Source: Membranihabitans maritimus
GTDB taxonomy: Bacteria; Bacteroidota; Bacteroidia; Chitinophagales; Saprospiraceae
DNA length: 64,000 nucleotides
Direction of reading: 5' to 3'
Assembly (NCBI RefSeq): GCF_021729145.1
Contig: NZ_JAJSLW010000002.1
Coordinates: 1 to 64,000 of the forward strand
Shown: positions 27,337 to 36,704 of the stretch, in pieces
Numbering within the stretch: position 1 is the stretch's first letter
Layout of the letters: every line of letters starts with the position of its first letter
The notes under the pieces: generated by a model
The model's input: the letters and a program-made list of their open reading frames with translations, nothing else
Told to the model about the DNA's origin: nothing
The model's database searches: none
Position numbers and translations under genes: made by a program

Positions 27337-28086
27337 CTAATTTGTTAATGATTGGTTCATTCCATCAGCGATCATATCTACATAGTTTTGTTGGTCACGC
27401 TGGTGTATCCTGGGAGCTTCCAAAAGGGGATAAGATTCCAAAACCTCTTTTAAATCCAAGTCTATACGAAGTACTTTGTCAGAGTTTTCCGATAAGCTTA
27501 AATTACCTCTAACCTGTATTTCTCTGTACGCCTGGTCTGACCCCGTATGTAAGGCCAAACTTTCGGACTCGCCACCACTTACTGAAAATTCTCCTTCGAT
27601 TTTTGAAAATATGTAGCTTTCCCAAGGGGACCAGTATTCACTGCTAAAACTCAGCGGATGGTTACTAATAAAATTACTGGGCTCTGAGCTATTGAAGGCA
27701 GGCGCCACTCCCAGCCCAAACGATACGCTCGAATAATTACCATTTGGTAAATTATTGAAATTTAACGTCACACCCGGTTCTGGAATGGCATCACCCAGTA
27801 TAGTCTGTAGAAAAGAAATATGGAATATATTGTCACCTTCAGTATCCAAATCCAGGTAGTTGGTGGAGTCAATATTGAGTTGAAGATCTGATAAATAATA
27901 ACTTACCTTGGAAAATCTCAATGTAATAGAATCATTTAATTCATATTCTTTCTCCGGGGTTGATACGACCTGACCATCATACAACAAACGAAACTCAAGA
28001 GTCAGGCTTCCTCCTTTCTGAATGTCTTCTTTTTCACAAGAAAATAAAAACGCCAATGCAAAAAAAACAATTAATAACCTCTTCAT
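27337..28086 (-). CDS. MbnP-like lipoprotein
   Basis: This 249-residue protein has a signal peptide ending in a lipobox (ALAFLFSC), so it is a lipoprotein. The body matches the MbnP pattern: LTLEFRLLYDG near the start, a YYLSDLQLNI strand, a LPNGNYSSVSFGLGV segment, and WSPWESYIFSKIEGEF with its conserved aromatic run. MbnP proteins are periplasmic and copper-linked, and usually pair with the di-heme peroxidase MbnH; no MbnH gene is in this window. It sits 67 bases after gldD, in the same direction. A copper role is inference from the family. Confidence 0.75.
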   Translation of the reverse strand: MKRLLIVFFALAFLFSCEKEDIQKGGSLTLEFRLLYDGQVVSTPEKEYELNDSITLRFSKVSYYLSDLQLNIDSTNYLDLDTEGDNIFHISFLQTILGDAIPEPGVTLNFNNLPNGNYSSVSFGLGVAPAFNSSEPSNFISNHPLSFSSEYWSPWESYIFSKIEGEFSVSGGESESLALHTGSDQAYREIQVRGNLSLSENSDKVLRIDLDLKEVLESYPLLEAPRIHQRDQQNYVDMIADGMNQSLTN

Positions 28087-28152
28087 ATCTCGATACTTAA
28101 CGCTAACAAAGAAACAATATTACTTGTGAATTGGTTTTAATTTAAAGGTACT

Positions 28153-28752
28153 TTAATACCAGGTAAAAGATTGGATTAATGTATCAAGATCTTCCCTTAC
28201 ATAAGCCAGCACAGGCCTCAGTGAATCGGGGTTAGGCCTTGTATTAAAATACAACGAACCCCTGATAAAATGGTTGGTGGTATCAGACAGAAAAAATTGA
28301 TATGGTGAAGCAACAGGACCTTTAAGATCAAAGCTCATACCTACATGATTTTGCCTGTCGCCAAGAAGAGGTTCCTCCTGAATAGACGTAGCCATTTTGC
28401 TGTGTTCATATGCCATTCGGAATGATTCTTTAACCAAAGACGAATAGGTTTTTCGATTATCAATGGGATAATATGTATAATACACTGTTGCATCGAAATC
28501 GGGATAGACCAGATTAAACCAACATTCACTATCAATTTCTTCATTAAAAAACCGTTCTTTACTTTCAATAGTGGAAGAAGCTAGCTTTCTAAATTTAAAA
28601 CCACAGTCTGGTTTTTCCACCCACTCATAAGCGTGAGCGGGATATTCCACTCTCGGATACATTCTGGGCTTGGGAGAATACGCCGGGTCATCATCAGCAC
28701 ATGCTGTAACCATTATTATTCCCAAAAATGCAGCTGTCAAATATCTAAACAT
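28153..28752 (-). CDS. gldD: Gliding motility lipoprotein GldD
   Basis: GldD is a lipoprotein needed for gliding and type IX secretion. The first in-frame start is at 28839, but ATG at 28752 fits better. It gives a signal peptide ending in a lipobox (IIMVTAC), a 199-residue protein of normal length, and an 8-base overlap with the end of gldE. Family motifs are present: PKPRMYPRVEYP after the lipobox, CWFNLVYPDFDATVYYTY in the middle, and QFFLSDTTNHFIRGSLYF plus PNPDSLRPV near the end. gldD lies directly after gldE, an arrangement widespread in Bacteroidota. Confidence 0.93.
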   Translation of the reverse strand: MFRYLTAAFLGIIMVTACADDDPAYSPKPRMYPRVEYPAHAYEWVEKPDCGFKFRKLASSTIESKERFFNEEIDSECWFNLVYPDFDATVYYTYYPIDNRKTYSSLVKESFRMAYEHSKMATSIQEEPLLGDRQNHVGMSFDLKGPVASPYQFFLSDTTNHFIRGSLYFNTRPNPDSLRPVLAYVREDLDTLIQSFTWY

Positions 28753-30160
28753 CCGTCTTCGTAAGTTGTATTTTCTCAATGCGCTTCTTATTAACGGAAA
28801 TGACTTTGAATTTGTATTCCCTGAATTGTATTTCTTCATCTTTCCTTGGCATTCTTCCCAAAACCTCTAATAGTAATCCTGCAATTGAATCCGATTCCCC
28901 TTTATAAAAGTCAAAATATTCTGAATCTATTTTCAATACACGACACGCATCATTTATTAAAAACTTACCATCGAATTCAAAAGTGTTCTTACCGATCTTT
29001 TTGTAATCCAATTCTTCTTCCATATCAAATTCATCTCTGATATCACCTACTACTTCCTCCATAATGTCTTCCAAGGTAACAATTCCCGAACTTCCGCCGT
29101 ATTCATCAACTACTATTGCCATGTGTTTTCTTTCGAGCTGAAATTCCTTAAGCAGTTCATTAATACGTTTTGTCTCGGGAACATACAATACTTCTTTACG
29201 TAAAATCTTCTGCCAGTTAAAGTCCGTATCGTCCATATACTGAAGTAAATCCTTTACATAGAGAATCCCCTGAATATTATCAAGGTCTCCTGAATAGACC
29301 GGAATCCTGGAAAACCCACATTGTTTAACGATCTCATAAACTTCGGGAAACGGGGTTTTTTCATCGATTGACGTTATATCTGTACGGGTGGTCATTATTT
29401 GCTTTACATAGGTATCGCTGAATTTCACTATCCGTTTCAACAAACTTACCTCTGCCTCTGCTTTATTTGTGCGCTGGATTGTAATGTCTATCGCTGCATC
29501 TATTTCTTGTTTACTGGCCAGGGAATGTACTGTCCTGCGTCCTGACAACCTGTTTTCCATATTCATTGTCCACCTGACCATCTGGTGGCTTACCGGATGA
29601 AGTATCCTACTGACCATAGTCAGCGGCCATGAAGTCATCTTTGCCAGTTCCAGATTGTTGGTATTTGCGTATATTTTGGGTAAAACCTCACCAAAAAGTA
29701 CCAACAATGCCGTGACCCCTAAGACCGTAATTAAAAACTCCATAGTAATGGCTATGGATGCATAATTATTTCCTATGAAACTCAGCCAATCACTTAGCCC
29801 TAATGCCCACTGAAATAACTTTTCATACGGGAATATAATACCCACCAAATATTCTGAAATGAGAACTATGGCAATATTTATAAAGTTATTGCTTATTAGG
29901 ATGGAGGCCAGTAAATGCCTTGGGTTTTGCTTCAATTTAATAATCCGCTCAGATGACTTTGAGTTCTCGTGTTGAAGAAACTCTATATCATTGGGACTGA
30001 TAGAAAAATAGGCCACTTCACTACCTGACACCAGAGCAGAACATAATAATAAAAACAAGAGTATTGATACGCCCAGAATAATACTCCATTGAACTGCCAA
30101 TGCTACATTCGCTGTCTGAAATAAATAGGTTATAACTAAACTACAATGATCGGCTTCCAA
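28745..30160 (-). CDS. gldE: Gliding motility-associated membrane protein GldE (CNNM/CorC-like)
   Basis: This 471-residue membrane protein has an N-terminal DUF21/CNNM transmembrane domain (residues ~20-200), with the segment SEVAYFSISPNDIEF. A CBS pair follows (~225-345), including FSRIPVYSGDLDNIQGILYV and VVDEYGGSSGIVTLEDIMEEV, and a C-terminal CorC_HlyC domain with SIAGLLLEVLGRMP. GldE is thought to stabilise or support GldD; the family resembles magnesium exporters. It overlaps gldD and is preceded by ssb and mutY in the same direction, the usual mutY-ssb-gldE-gldD order of the phylum. Confidence 0.93.
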   Translation of the reverse strand: MEADHCSLVITYLFQTANVALAVQWSIILGVSILLFLLLCSALVSGSEVAYFSISPNDIEFLQHENSKSSERIIKLKQNPRHLLASILISNNFINIAIVLISEYLVGIIFPYEKLFQWALGLSDWLSFIGNNYASIAITMEFLITVLGVTALLVLFGEVLPKIYANTNNLELAKMTSWPLTMVSRILHPVSHQMVRWTMNMENRLSGRRTVHSLASKQEIDAAIDITIQRTNKAEAEVSLLKRIVKFSDTYVKQIMTTRTDITSIDEKTPFPEVYEIVKQCGFSRIPVYSGDLDNIQGILYVKDLLQYMDDTDFNWQKILRKEVLYVPETKRINELLKEFQLERKHMAIVVDEYGGSSGIVTLEDIMEEVVGDIRDEFDMEEELDYKKIGKNTFEFDGKFLINDACRVLKIDSEYFDFYKGESDSIAGLLLEVLGRMPRKDEEIQFREYKFKVISVNKKRIEKIQLTKTDV

Positions 30161-30237
30161 GTTTTTGTTATTGGTGGTCCTTTAGAGCTTACATTCCATA
30201 AATGGGCTACAAAAGGCAAATTTATACAAACGCATAA

Positions 30238-30696
30238 TTAAAAAGGCAAATCATCATCTTCATCGGGTTCATTGCCCGAAGATTGAGAACCTGAGTTGTT
30301 TACATTTTCATCCTGTCCACTAAAAGGGTCGTCATCGGATGAAGGAAACGATGAAGACATTCCTCCTGATTCTTTTCTGTCAAGACTGCGAATAATTCGC
30401 GCCACTATTTCTGTAATATACCGGTCATTCCCATCCCTGTCCTGATATTTCCTACTGGTTAATTTACCTTCAACATAGACCAAACTACCTTTTTTTAACT
30501 GTCTTTCTGCCTGCTCTGCCAGCCCTCTCCACAGTACTACATCATGCCATTCTGTCTTTGTCTGCCATTCGCCTGACTTGTCTTTATAATTTTCATTTGT
30601 TGCCATAGGGAATTTTGCTACTTTAGTACCACTATCAAGAATCCGCACTTCCGGATCTTTTCCCAAATTTCCTATGAGTGTAACTTTATTAATCAT
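30238..30696 (-). CDS. ssb: Single-stranded DNA-binding protein
   Basis: SSB of 152 residues coats single-stranded DNA during replication, repair and recombination. The N-terminal OB fold starts MINKVTLIGNLGKDPEVRIL and includes WHDVVLWRGLAEQAERQLKKG. A flexible Ser/Gly-rich linker and the acidic tip DEDDDLPF, which recruits partner proteins, complete it. The start overlaps the mutY stop by 4 bases (ATGA), indicating translational coupling. Confidence 0.96.
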   Translation of the reverse strand: MINKVTLIGNLGKDPEVRILDSGTKVAKFPMATNENYKDKSGEWQTKTEWHDVVLWRGLAEQAERQLKKGSLVYVEGKLTSRKYQDRDGNDRYITEIVARIIRSLDRKESGGMSSSFPSSDDDPFSGQDENVNNSGSQSSGNEPDEDDDLPF

Positions 30697-31754
30697 TTTT
30701 TTTCATTTAGTCCTAAATTACGAGAATTCTCTTCGAGAAACAAACGCAACGGTCTTGGTAGTGCAAATTTCCCTAATTTTTCTGACTTTACCATCGCAAT
30801 TGACTTATTTTCTCTTATGTACTCAGGGATCGAATACAATTGATAAAAATTCAGTTCTATATCCCTGTGAGACAAAGTCCATTCCATTGACCCCAATAAT
30901 GGCAACTTTGACTCGGTAACTTTATTTAATAAACTCTTCTTTCCTAATAATTCAGGAAAGGAATACAAACCTTTCCAGACACCAGTACCTTCTCTCCTGA
31001 TTAATAAGATCGAGTCTTCCCGGGTATAAATTCCGAGATTCATTTGTACTTTTTTTCTCTTAATTTTCTTCCCTTTTACAGGAATCTCTTTTACACCATC
31101 CTCTATATAAGCATAGCATATCTCCTTTAACGAACAAGTATTGCACGAGGGGATACCAGGCCTGCATTGTAGTGCTCCAAAATTCATTATAGCCTGGTTG
31201 AATAAAGAAGGGCTTTCGGTAGTCACTATACAATCCATTAATTCCTGAATATATTTCTTAATCGAGGTATCATCAATGGGATCCAAAATACCAAAAACCC
31301 TGGCCACAACTCTCTTTACATTACCGTCCACTACCCCATGTGGAAGATTAAAAGCAAATGATGCAATTGCTGCTGCGGTATACGGACCTACTCCCTTTAA
31401 TCGGATAATGTCCTTATAGGTTACAGGAAAATGTCCTCCCAGATCATTTACAATGTAATTAGCCGCTGTATGGAGGTTTCTTGCTCTACTATAATATCCC
31501 AGGCCCTCCCAGGCTGAAAGTACTTCATCTTCCGAAGCCGCAGCCAATGTATTGACATCTGGGAATTGATCAATAAATTCAATGAAATAATTCCAACCCT
31601 GGTTCACCCTGGTTTGTTGCAAAATAATTTCGGAGATCCAAATGGTGTATGGATCTTTAGATTCTTTCCATGGCATAGGTCGGGGGTTTACCTTCGACCA
31701 CTCCATGATTCCCCTGGAAAAAGTCTCAACTTTTTGCTCGTCCCATTTATCCAT
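30693..31754 (-). CDS. mutY: A/G-specific adenine glycosylase
   Basis: MutY removes adenine mispaired with 8-oxoguanine. The HhH-GPD glycosylase domain shows PMPWKESKDPYTIWISEIIL, the catalytic helix region, and LKGVGPYTAAAIASFAF with VDGNVKRVVAR. The 4Fe-4S site is intact with spacing C-x6-C-x2-C-x5-C (CRPGIPSCNTCSLKEIC). A C-terminal NUDIX-like domain (MNLGIYTREDSILLIRR) recognises the lesion. The frame is open to 31802, but ATG at 31754 (MDKWDEQ) gives a normal N-terminus of 353 residues. It is coupled to ssb by a 4-base overlap. Confidence 0.94.
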   Translation of the reverse strand: MDKWDEQKVETFSRGIMEWSKVNPRPMPWKESKDPYTIWISEIILQQTRVNQGWNYFIEFIDQFPDVNTLAAASEDEVLSAWEGLGYYSRARNLHTAANYIVNDLGGHFPVTYKDIIRLKGVGPYTAAAIASFAFNLPHGVVDGNVKRVVARVFGILDPIDDTSIKKYIQELMDCIVTTESPSLFNQAIMNFGALQCRPGIPSCNTCSLKEICYAYIEDGVKEIPVKGKKIKRKKVQMNLGIYTREDSILLIRREGTGVWKGLYSFPELLGKKSLLNKVTESKLPLLGSMEWTLSHRDIELNFYQLYSIPEYIRENKSIAMVKSEKLGKFALPRPLRLFLEENSRNLGLNEKK

Positions 31755-31888
31755 GCGAGAAATATACGAATAAAAAGAGCCAATGAAAACAGTTGCTTCC
31801 ATTGGCTTGTATTTTCCACTTTTCCCATGTATTGAGAAGAATGATCAGTAATATATAATTAGATTTGCGTTTGCCAGTCAGTCTATAA

Positions 31889-32425
31889 TTAAGACGCCCT
31901 GGACTTTAACTCATGAATATTATTATATTTTGACTTAATTTCTTCTTTAAGTTCTTTGCGGGCAAAGTATATTCTACTTTTTACAGTACCTAAAGGGAGG
32001 TCTAGCTGGTCGGCTATTTCGTGATATTTATAACCCTCGTAATAAAGTTTAAAAGGTTCTTTGAGGGAATCGGGAAGTTCTTCGATAATATCGAATAACT
32101 CTTCCATGAATATTTTCACTTCCCCTTTATTAAATATATCTTCCTCACCGCTATTAATGTAATAAAGGTTACTGGTCTGGTCAGAGATCGTATTATATCT
32201 CTTTTTCCTTCTGTAATTATTAATGAAAATATTTTTCATTATTGTCATCAACCAGGCCCTGAAATTGGTACCCGGCCGAAATTTATCTTTATTACTAAAA
32301 GCTCTAAATGCCGTTTCCTGAAATAAGTCATGCGCGGCTTCTTCATTTTTAGTCAATGAAAAAGCAAAACTTCTCAATACTCTGGTTTGCTCGTCAAATT
32401 TATTCGAAAATTCAAATCTGGACAT
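31889..32425 (-). CDS. ECF-type RNA polymerase sigma factor
   Basis: This 178-residue sigma-70 family protein contains region 2 (EEAAHDLFQETAFRAFSN, then RAWLMTIMKNIFINNYRR) and region 4 (ADQLDLPLGTVKSRIYFARK). No anti-sigma gene adjoins it: the flanking genes are mutY and an LptF/G permease. The size and lack of extension suggest an ordinary ECF sigma factor. The regulon and signal cannot be inferred. Confidence 0.94.
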   Translation of the reverse strand: MSRFEFSNKFDEQTRVLRSFAFSLTKNEEAAHDLFQETAFRAFSNKDKFRPGTNFRAWLMTIMKNIFINNYRRKKRYNTISDQTSNLYYINSGEEDIFNKGEVKIFMEELFDIIEELPDSLKEPFKLYYEGYKYHEIADQLDLPLGTVKSRIYFARKELKEEIKSKYNNIHELKSRAS

Positions 32426-32602
32426 AGTTCTATAATTTTCTTTCGTTGATAATGTAAATATACAATCTGTTTAATTCTTTTCCTAATTTAGTTAAACAAA
32501 AAAGTCTTAATTATTTGTTATAATCCTTAACTATTTACTAAATAGGTTGTGTAACAACGGTTTACACCCAATATAACGTTCAATTGAAAATGAATATTGT
32601 TG

Positions 32603-33688
32603 TTACTTCTGCGCTTTCTTGAACAGGAGAAAAGTAATTGCCCCAAATACGATATTGGGAATCCACACGCCCAGAGCTGGATGGACAACATTGGAGTTCG
32701 CAAATGTGATACTAAACTTGGAAAGCAGGATAAAAGTAGCACCAATCAGTATTCCCGTAGCCAGGTGCCAGCCTAATCCCCCCCGAACTTTCCTGGATGC
32801 TACACATACAGCAAGAATGGCGAGAATAAAGGACGTAACTGCATCTGCCGTACGCCTGTGGATTTCAATCCAAAATGAATCAATAGCGGAAAACCCTTTT
32901 AGTTGTTCTTCTTCTATCCTATCGAGGAGATCAAAAGTCGTATAAGTCCTTTCTATATCTTTTATCCGGATAAAATCCCCGGGTTTGATATATAAGGTCG
33001 TATCCAACCATTTATTTTTAAATTGTTCTACAGATTGGTTGTCACCATCAAAGGACCGGATTGAATAATCGTAAAGCCTCCATTTAAAAGGAGGTTCATC
33101 TATCTCCATTTTATTGGCTTTTATTATTTCCGTCAATGCCCCGTCTTCCATCTTCTCCAGCTGAACATCATAACCGGTAGTATCCGAATGCCTGAATGTT
33201 TTAATATAAATCATTGATTCGGGTGTCAGCATTTGTTGAATGTTTTTATCCCTTACCTCGCGGTTATTTTTATCAATATAATCTGCAAGAAATATGATTC
33301 TGTACTGTTCGCCAAATGGTATCAACAAATGGTTGGCGACAAAATGTAACCCTGCTACAATTATACCCCCTACTATATACGGATACAAAAACCTCTTAAA
33401 ACTTACACCCGCATTAAGAATGGAAAGGATTTCACTGTTTTTTGCCATGCGGGAAGTAAAAAAAATCACACTGATCAGGATAAAAATAGGCCAAACGGTA
33501 CTATCTATATACATGATAAATGGAATAAAATATTCGCTGATTACTTTTACCGCGGGGATATCCGCATCCATTATCTTCTGAATCTTTTCACTCAGATCAA
33601 ATACAACAGAAATAGCAGATGACAGCAAGACCGTAAAAAAGAATGTTTTGAGAAACTTTCCCAATATATATCGATCTATAATTTTCAT
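32603..33688 (-). CDS. LptF/LptG-family permease
   Basis: This 361-residue inner-membrane protein belongs to the YjgP/YjgQ family that forms the transmembrane part of the lipopolysaccharide exporter. It opens MKIIDRYILGKFLKTFFFTV, the conserved first helix. Three N-terminal helices, a periplasmic beta-jellyroll (residues ~135-260) and three C-terminal helices fit the family layout. Only one such gene is visible. It could be LptF or LptG, and I cannot tell which. The next gene, tgt, lies 52 bases upstream in the same direction. Confidence 0.92.
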   Translation of the reverse strand: MKIIDRYILGKFLKTFFFTVLLSSAISVVFDLSEKIQKIMDADIPAVKVISEYFIPFIMYIDSTVWPIFILISVIFFTSRMAKNSEILSILNAGVSFKRFLYPYIVGGIIVAGLHFVANHLLIPFGEQYRIIFLADYIDKNNREVRDKNIQQMLTPESMIYIKTFRHSDTTGYDVQLEKMEDGALTEIIKANKMEIDEPPFKWRLYDYSIRSFDGDNQSVEQFKNKWLDTTLYIKPGDFIRIKDIERTYTTFDLLDRIEEEQLKGFSAIDSFWIEIHRRTADAVTSFILAILAVCVASRKVRGGLGWHLATGILIGATFILLSKFSITFANSNVVHPALGVWIPNIVFGAITFLLFKKAQK

Positions 33689-33740
33689 CTACTATACTTT
33701 TTGAACCTGTTTTAGTAAAGTAATTCGATCCTGACGTAAG

Positions 33741-34877
33741 TTACAAACGTTGGCTATATATTTTCAACGCTTTGTCTTTCCATCCAGAAAAGTCCCCGGC
33801 AAGTATATGGTGTCTCGCTTTCTTGACAAGCTGAAGATAAAAAGATAAATTCTGGAGAGAAGCAATCTGGGGTCCCAGTAATTCTTTGCTCAAAAACAAA
33901 TGGCGTAAATACGCTTTAGTGTGTAATCGGCTAGTGCTTGCAGTACTTTCATCATCAATAGGGGTAAAATCTTCTGCCCATTTGCTATTCTTGATATTAA
34001 TGATTCCCTGATTTGTGTATAACAACCCATGGCGGGCATTGCGGGTAGGCATGACACAATCAAACATATCAATACCCAAACTTATATTCTCAAGTAGATT
34101 TTCCGGTGTTCCTACACCCATTAAATACCTGGGTTTATCTTCTGGAAGAATGCTGTTGACTGTTTCTGTCATAGCATACATTTCATCAATAGGTTCTCCA
34201 ACCGATAAACCACCTATAGCGTTAATATCTGCATTTTTCCCGGCAATATATTCTGCCGACTCCTTTCTCAAATCAGGATAAACACTACCCTGTACTATAG
34301 GTGCCAGGGTTTGTTCTGTATGGTATAAATCTTCCGTTCTATCAAATTGCTCTATACATCTGTCTAGCCACCGATGAGTCCTGTGCATTGAGGACCTGGC
34401 ATAATCCTTTTCGCAAGGGTAAGGGGTACATTCATCAAATGCCATTATTATATCGGCTCCTATTTTTCGCTGGATATCAATCACTGATTCCGGTGTAAAA
34501 AAGTGTTTGGAACCGTCTATATGACTTTGAAATTCTACTCCCTCTTCAAATATTTTCCTGCTCTTACCCAATGAATAAACCTGGTATCCTCCGGAATCTG
34601 TCAACATAGGTTTTTCCCAGCCACAAAACGAATGAACACCTCCTGCTTTTTCCAACAGATCTGTTCCAGGCCTGAGATACAAATGATACGTATTTGCTAA
34701 AATGATCTCAGCAGAAATCATTTCTTCCAATTCGCTAAAATGAACACCTTTTACAGTGGCAGCAGTACCAACGGGCATAAATATGGGTGTATAAATAACA
34801 CCTCTGTCTGTTTTTATGGTTCCGGCTCTTGCCGCAGACCTGCCATCCTTTGTTTCAATCTCAAATCTACACATCAA
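33741..34877 (-). CDS. tgt: Queuine tRNA-ribosyltransferase (zinc ligands replaced)
   Basis: Tgt swaps guanine-34 of GUN-anticodon tRNAs for the queuine precursor. At 378 residues the length is normal, and the catalytic parts are intact: MLTDSGGYQVYSL, and FDCVMPTRNARHG with the nucleophilic Asp before it. The structural zinc site is lost. Where the family has C-x-C-x2-C followed by His 26 residues later, this protein has Ser311, Ala313, Ser316 and Gln342 (PIDDESTASTSRLH; QNLSFY). Some other Bacteroidota Tgt proteins lack the cysteines as far as I recall. The gene is 3 bases downstream of rodA and followed by the LptF/G gene. Confidence 0.95.
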   Translation of the reverse strand: MMCRFEIETKDGRSAARAGTIKTDRGVIYTPIFMPVGTAATVKGVHFSELEEMISAEIILANTYHLYLRPGTDLLEKAGGVHSFCGWEKPMLTDSGGYQVYSLGKSRKIFEEGVEFQSHIDGSKHFFTPESVIDIQRKIGADIIMAFDECTPYPCEKDYARSSMHRTHRWLDRCIEQFDRTEDLYHTEQTLAPIVQGSVYPDLRKESAEYIAGKNADINAIGGLSVGEPIDEMYAMTETVNSILPEDKPRYLMGVGTPENLLENISLGIDMFDCVMPTRNARHGLLYTNQGIINIKNSKWAEDFTPIDDESTASTSRLHTKAYLRHLFLSKELLGPQIASLQNLSFYLQLVKKARHHILAGDFSGWKDKALKIYSQRL

Positions 34878-34880
34878 AAA

Positions 34881-36275
34881 TTAATAACCTTTTCCGGAAA
34901 TATTTAAAAATACAGCAAACATAAGGGAAAAACCCAACAAGGAAGACCCTCCGTATGAAATAAACGGCAAAGGAATTCCTATAACAGGAACTAAACCAAT
35001 AGTCATACCAATATTAATAAATACATGAAAAAATAAAATACTGGCCAGCCCAAAACCGAAATTAGTTACAAAACGAATATTGGATTTTTCCGCAACGTAA
35101 AAGATACGCATTATCATAATAAGAAATATACTTAAAATAACAAGTGAACCTATAAAACCCTGTTCCTCACCTACGATACAAAAAATAAAATCAGTAGTGT
35201 GTTCCGGAACATAGTTTAATTTAGTCAGTGTACCTTCCATATATCCCTTACCGGTAACCCCGCCAGAACTAATAGCCATTTTCGATAAAATAACATTATA
35301 AAGGCTGCCACGAGGATCACACTTTTCAGGATGTAACCAAACATTAAGTCGGTCTTGCTGGTGTGGTTTGAGAATATTATTAAATGCAAATGATGTCGTG
35401 TATGATAAAGAAGCCAACCCAATAAATACGGCTGATACTATAGAAACAAGTTTCAACTGGCCTTCTTTTACAGATAAAAAAGCAAATACCAGAGCTATAC
35501 ATATATCAAATACCAGTATCAATAAATGCAGGTCATTGTAAAAACATACTACATTAGCAATACTCAAAAGAAATATGCTCAACAACCAATACCTGGTAAA
35601 TTTAAATTGTGAAGCAAAAACCACCATTAAAGTCAAAAGAAGGAAAGCCAGTGTACTGTATACGCTAAAAGACAAGGTCAATATAAATACCGCACCCAAT
35701 AAAATCACAGTGACAAAGGGCCATATTGACACACCATTCCGGAATAAAATTATAAAGAATGCAAAAAAAACAAGGGCGGAACCCATATCGGGTTGCAATA
35801 GGATTAGGATCACCGGGGCCAGGATAACAGTGATCGAAATAACAATAGACCTGAAGTTATCAAGCTTTACAGAGGGGTTGGCCAAAAAATTACTTATTGA
35901 AAGACACGTCGCAAATTTTGCGATTTCCGAAGGTTGTAGCGAAAACCCTCCCAGGCTCAACCATGATTTTGATCCGTTTATTTCAGTACCAAACAATACT
36001 ACCGCCAGAAGTAAGGCTAAACTACCCAAATAAATAGGCAATGAGAATATATTCCAAAATTTCTTTTCTATCAGCATAACCGACATAAAGACCAGAATAC
36101 ATGCTATGGTCCAGTACGTTTGCATACCGACCGGAGAATTAATATCGAACCAATCAACTTCTCCAAATGAATTAGCAGGGGTAGCTGCTACTTTAATAAA
36201 CCACCCGACTATTAGTACGCTAAAAAAAATACCGCATAATATCCAATCAAAAGATTGTTCCCGCAGCTTGCTCAC
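34881..36275 (-). CDS. rodA: Rod-shape determining transglycosylase RodA
   Basis: RodA is a SEDS-family peptidoglycan glycosyltransferase used in side-wall growth. The protein of 464 residues has about ten membrane helices. It shows SWLSLGGFSLQPSEIAKFA (the conserved catalytic-loop region), LLQPDMGSALVFFAFF, and near the end IGIPLPFISYGGSSLLG. This is RodA rather than FtsW by its FISYGGSS end and its lack of divisome genes nearby, though these families are close. The following tgt gene begins 3 bases after its stop. A SPOR-like gene precedes it by 2 bases. Confidence 0.92.
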   Translation of the reverse strand: MSKLREQSFDWILCGIFFSVLIVGWFIKVAATPANSFGEVDWFDINSPVGMQTYWTIACILVFMSVMLIEKKFWNIFSLPIYLGSLALLLAVVLFGTEINGSKSWLSLGGFSLQPSEIAKFATCLSISNFLANPSVKLDNFRSIVISITVILAPVILILLQPDMGSALVFFAFFIILFRNGVSIWPFVTVILLGAVFILTLSFSVYSTLAFLLLTLMVVFASQFKFTRYWLLSIFLLSIANVVCFYNDLHLLILVFDICIALVFAFLSVKEGQLKLVSIVSAVFIGLASLSYTTSFAFNNILKPHQQDRLNVWLHPEKCDPRGSLYNVILSKMAISSGGVTGKGYMEGTLTKLNYVPEHTTDFIFCIVGEEQGFIGSLVILSIFLIMIMRIFYVAEKSNIRFVTNFGFGLASILFFHVFINIGMTIGLVPVIGIPLPFISYGGSSLLGFSLMFAVFLNISGKGY

Positions 36276-36277
36276 AA

Positions 36278-36697
36278 TTACTTCAATTTATGCCTGCACT
36301 CATAAACGTCCTTTACTGTAACAGTAGTATTTTCTACTACTGAACTTGGAAAATCCTCCCTCAAAGTAGACAGTAGTTGCATTGCTTTCGCCTTTGATAC
36401 AAAATTTCCAGCATACAACTTGTAGTAAGGTTGATCGTGTTTCCATTCATGAGGAATATGATCATATTCTTTTATGAATTCAGCTTCTATTGTTTCCATT
36501 TCACGCCGGTCTGTCGTAAAAAAATATAAAACACGGTACCCCGGAAGTCTGGATGACATCTTCATTTTATTGGCAAAATTACTAATGGCAGTTTGCACGG
36601 TTGATGATTCTTCAAAAGTAACATTTTGTGCACTCAGCTTTCCGGTCCCTGCTACAGTAAATAATAACCCTAAAATCAAAATATAGTATCTTCTCAT
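36278..36697 (-). CDS. Secreted SPOR-like domain protein
   Basis: This 139-residue protein has a signal peptide (MRRYYILILGLLFTVAGTGK, cleaved after SAQ) and one SPOR-like domain. That domain contains GYRVLYFFTTDRREMETIEA, YYKLYAGNFVSKAKAMQLL and LREDFPSSVV. SPOR domains bind denuded peptidoglycan strands at division sites. Being 2 bases ahead of rodA suggests a cell-wall role (inference). Confidence 0.85.
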   Translation of the reverse strand: MRRYYILILGLLFTVAGTGKLSAQNVTFEESSTVQTAISNFANKMKMSSRLPGYRVLYFFTTDRREMETIEAEFIKEYDHIPHEWKHDQPYYKLYAGNFVSKAKAMQLLSTLREDFPSSVVENTTVTVKDVYECRHKLK

Positions 36698-36704
36698 AAA
36701 ATTT

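Noticed and set aside
28752-28839. Upstream start of gldD at 28839
   Set aside because: It adds 29 residues ahead of a clear lipoprotein signal peptide; ATG 28752 gives the normal N-terminus.
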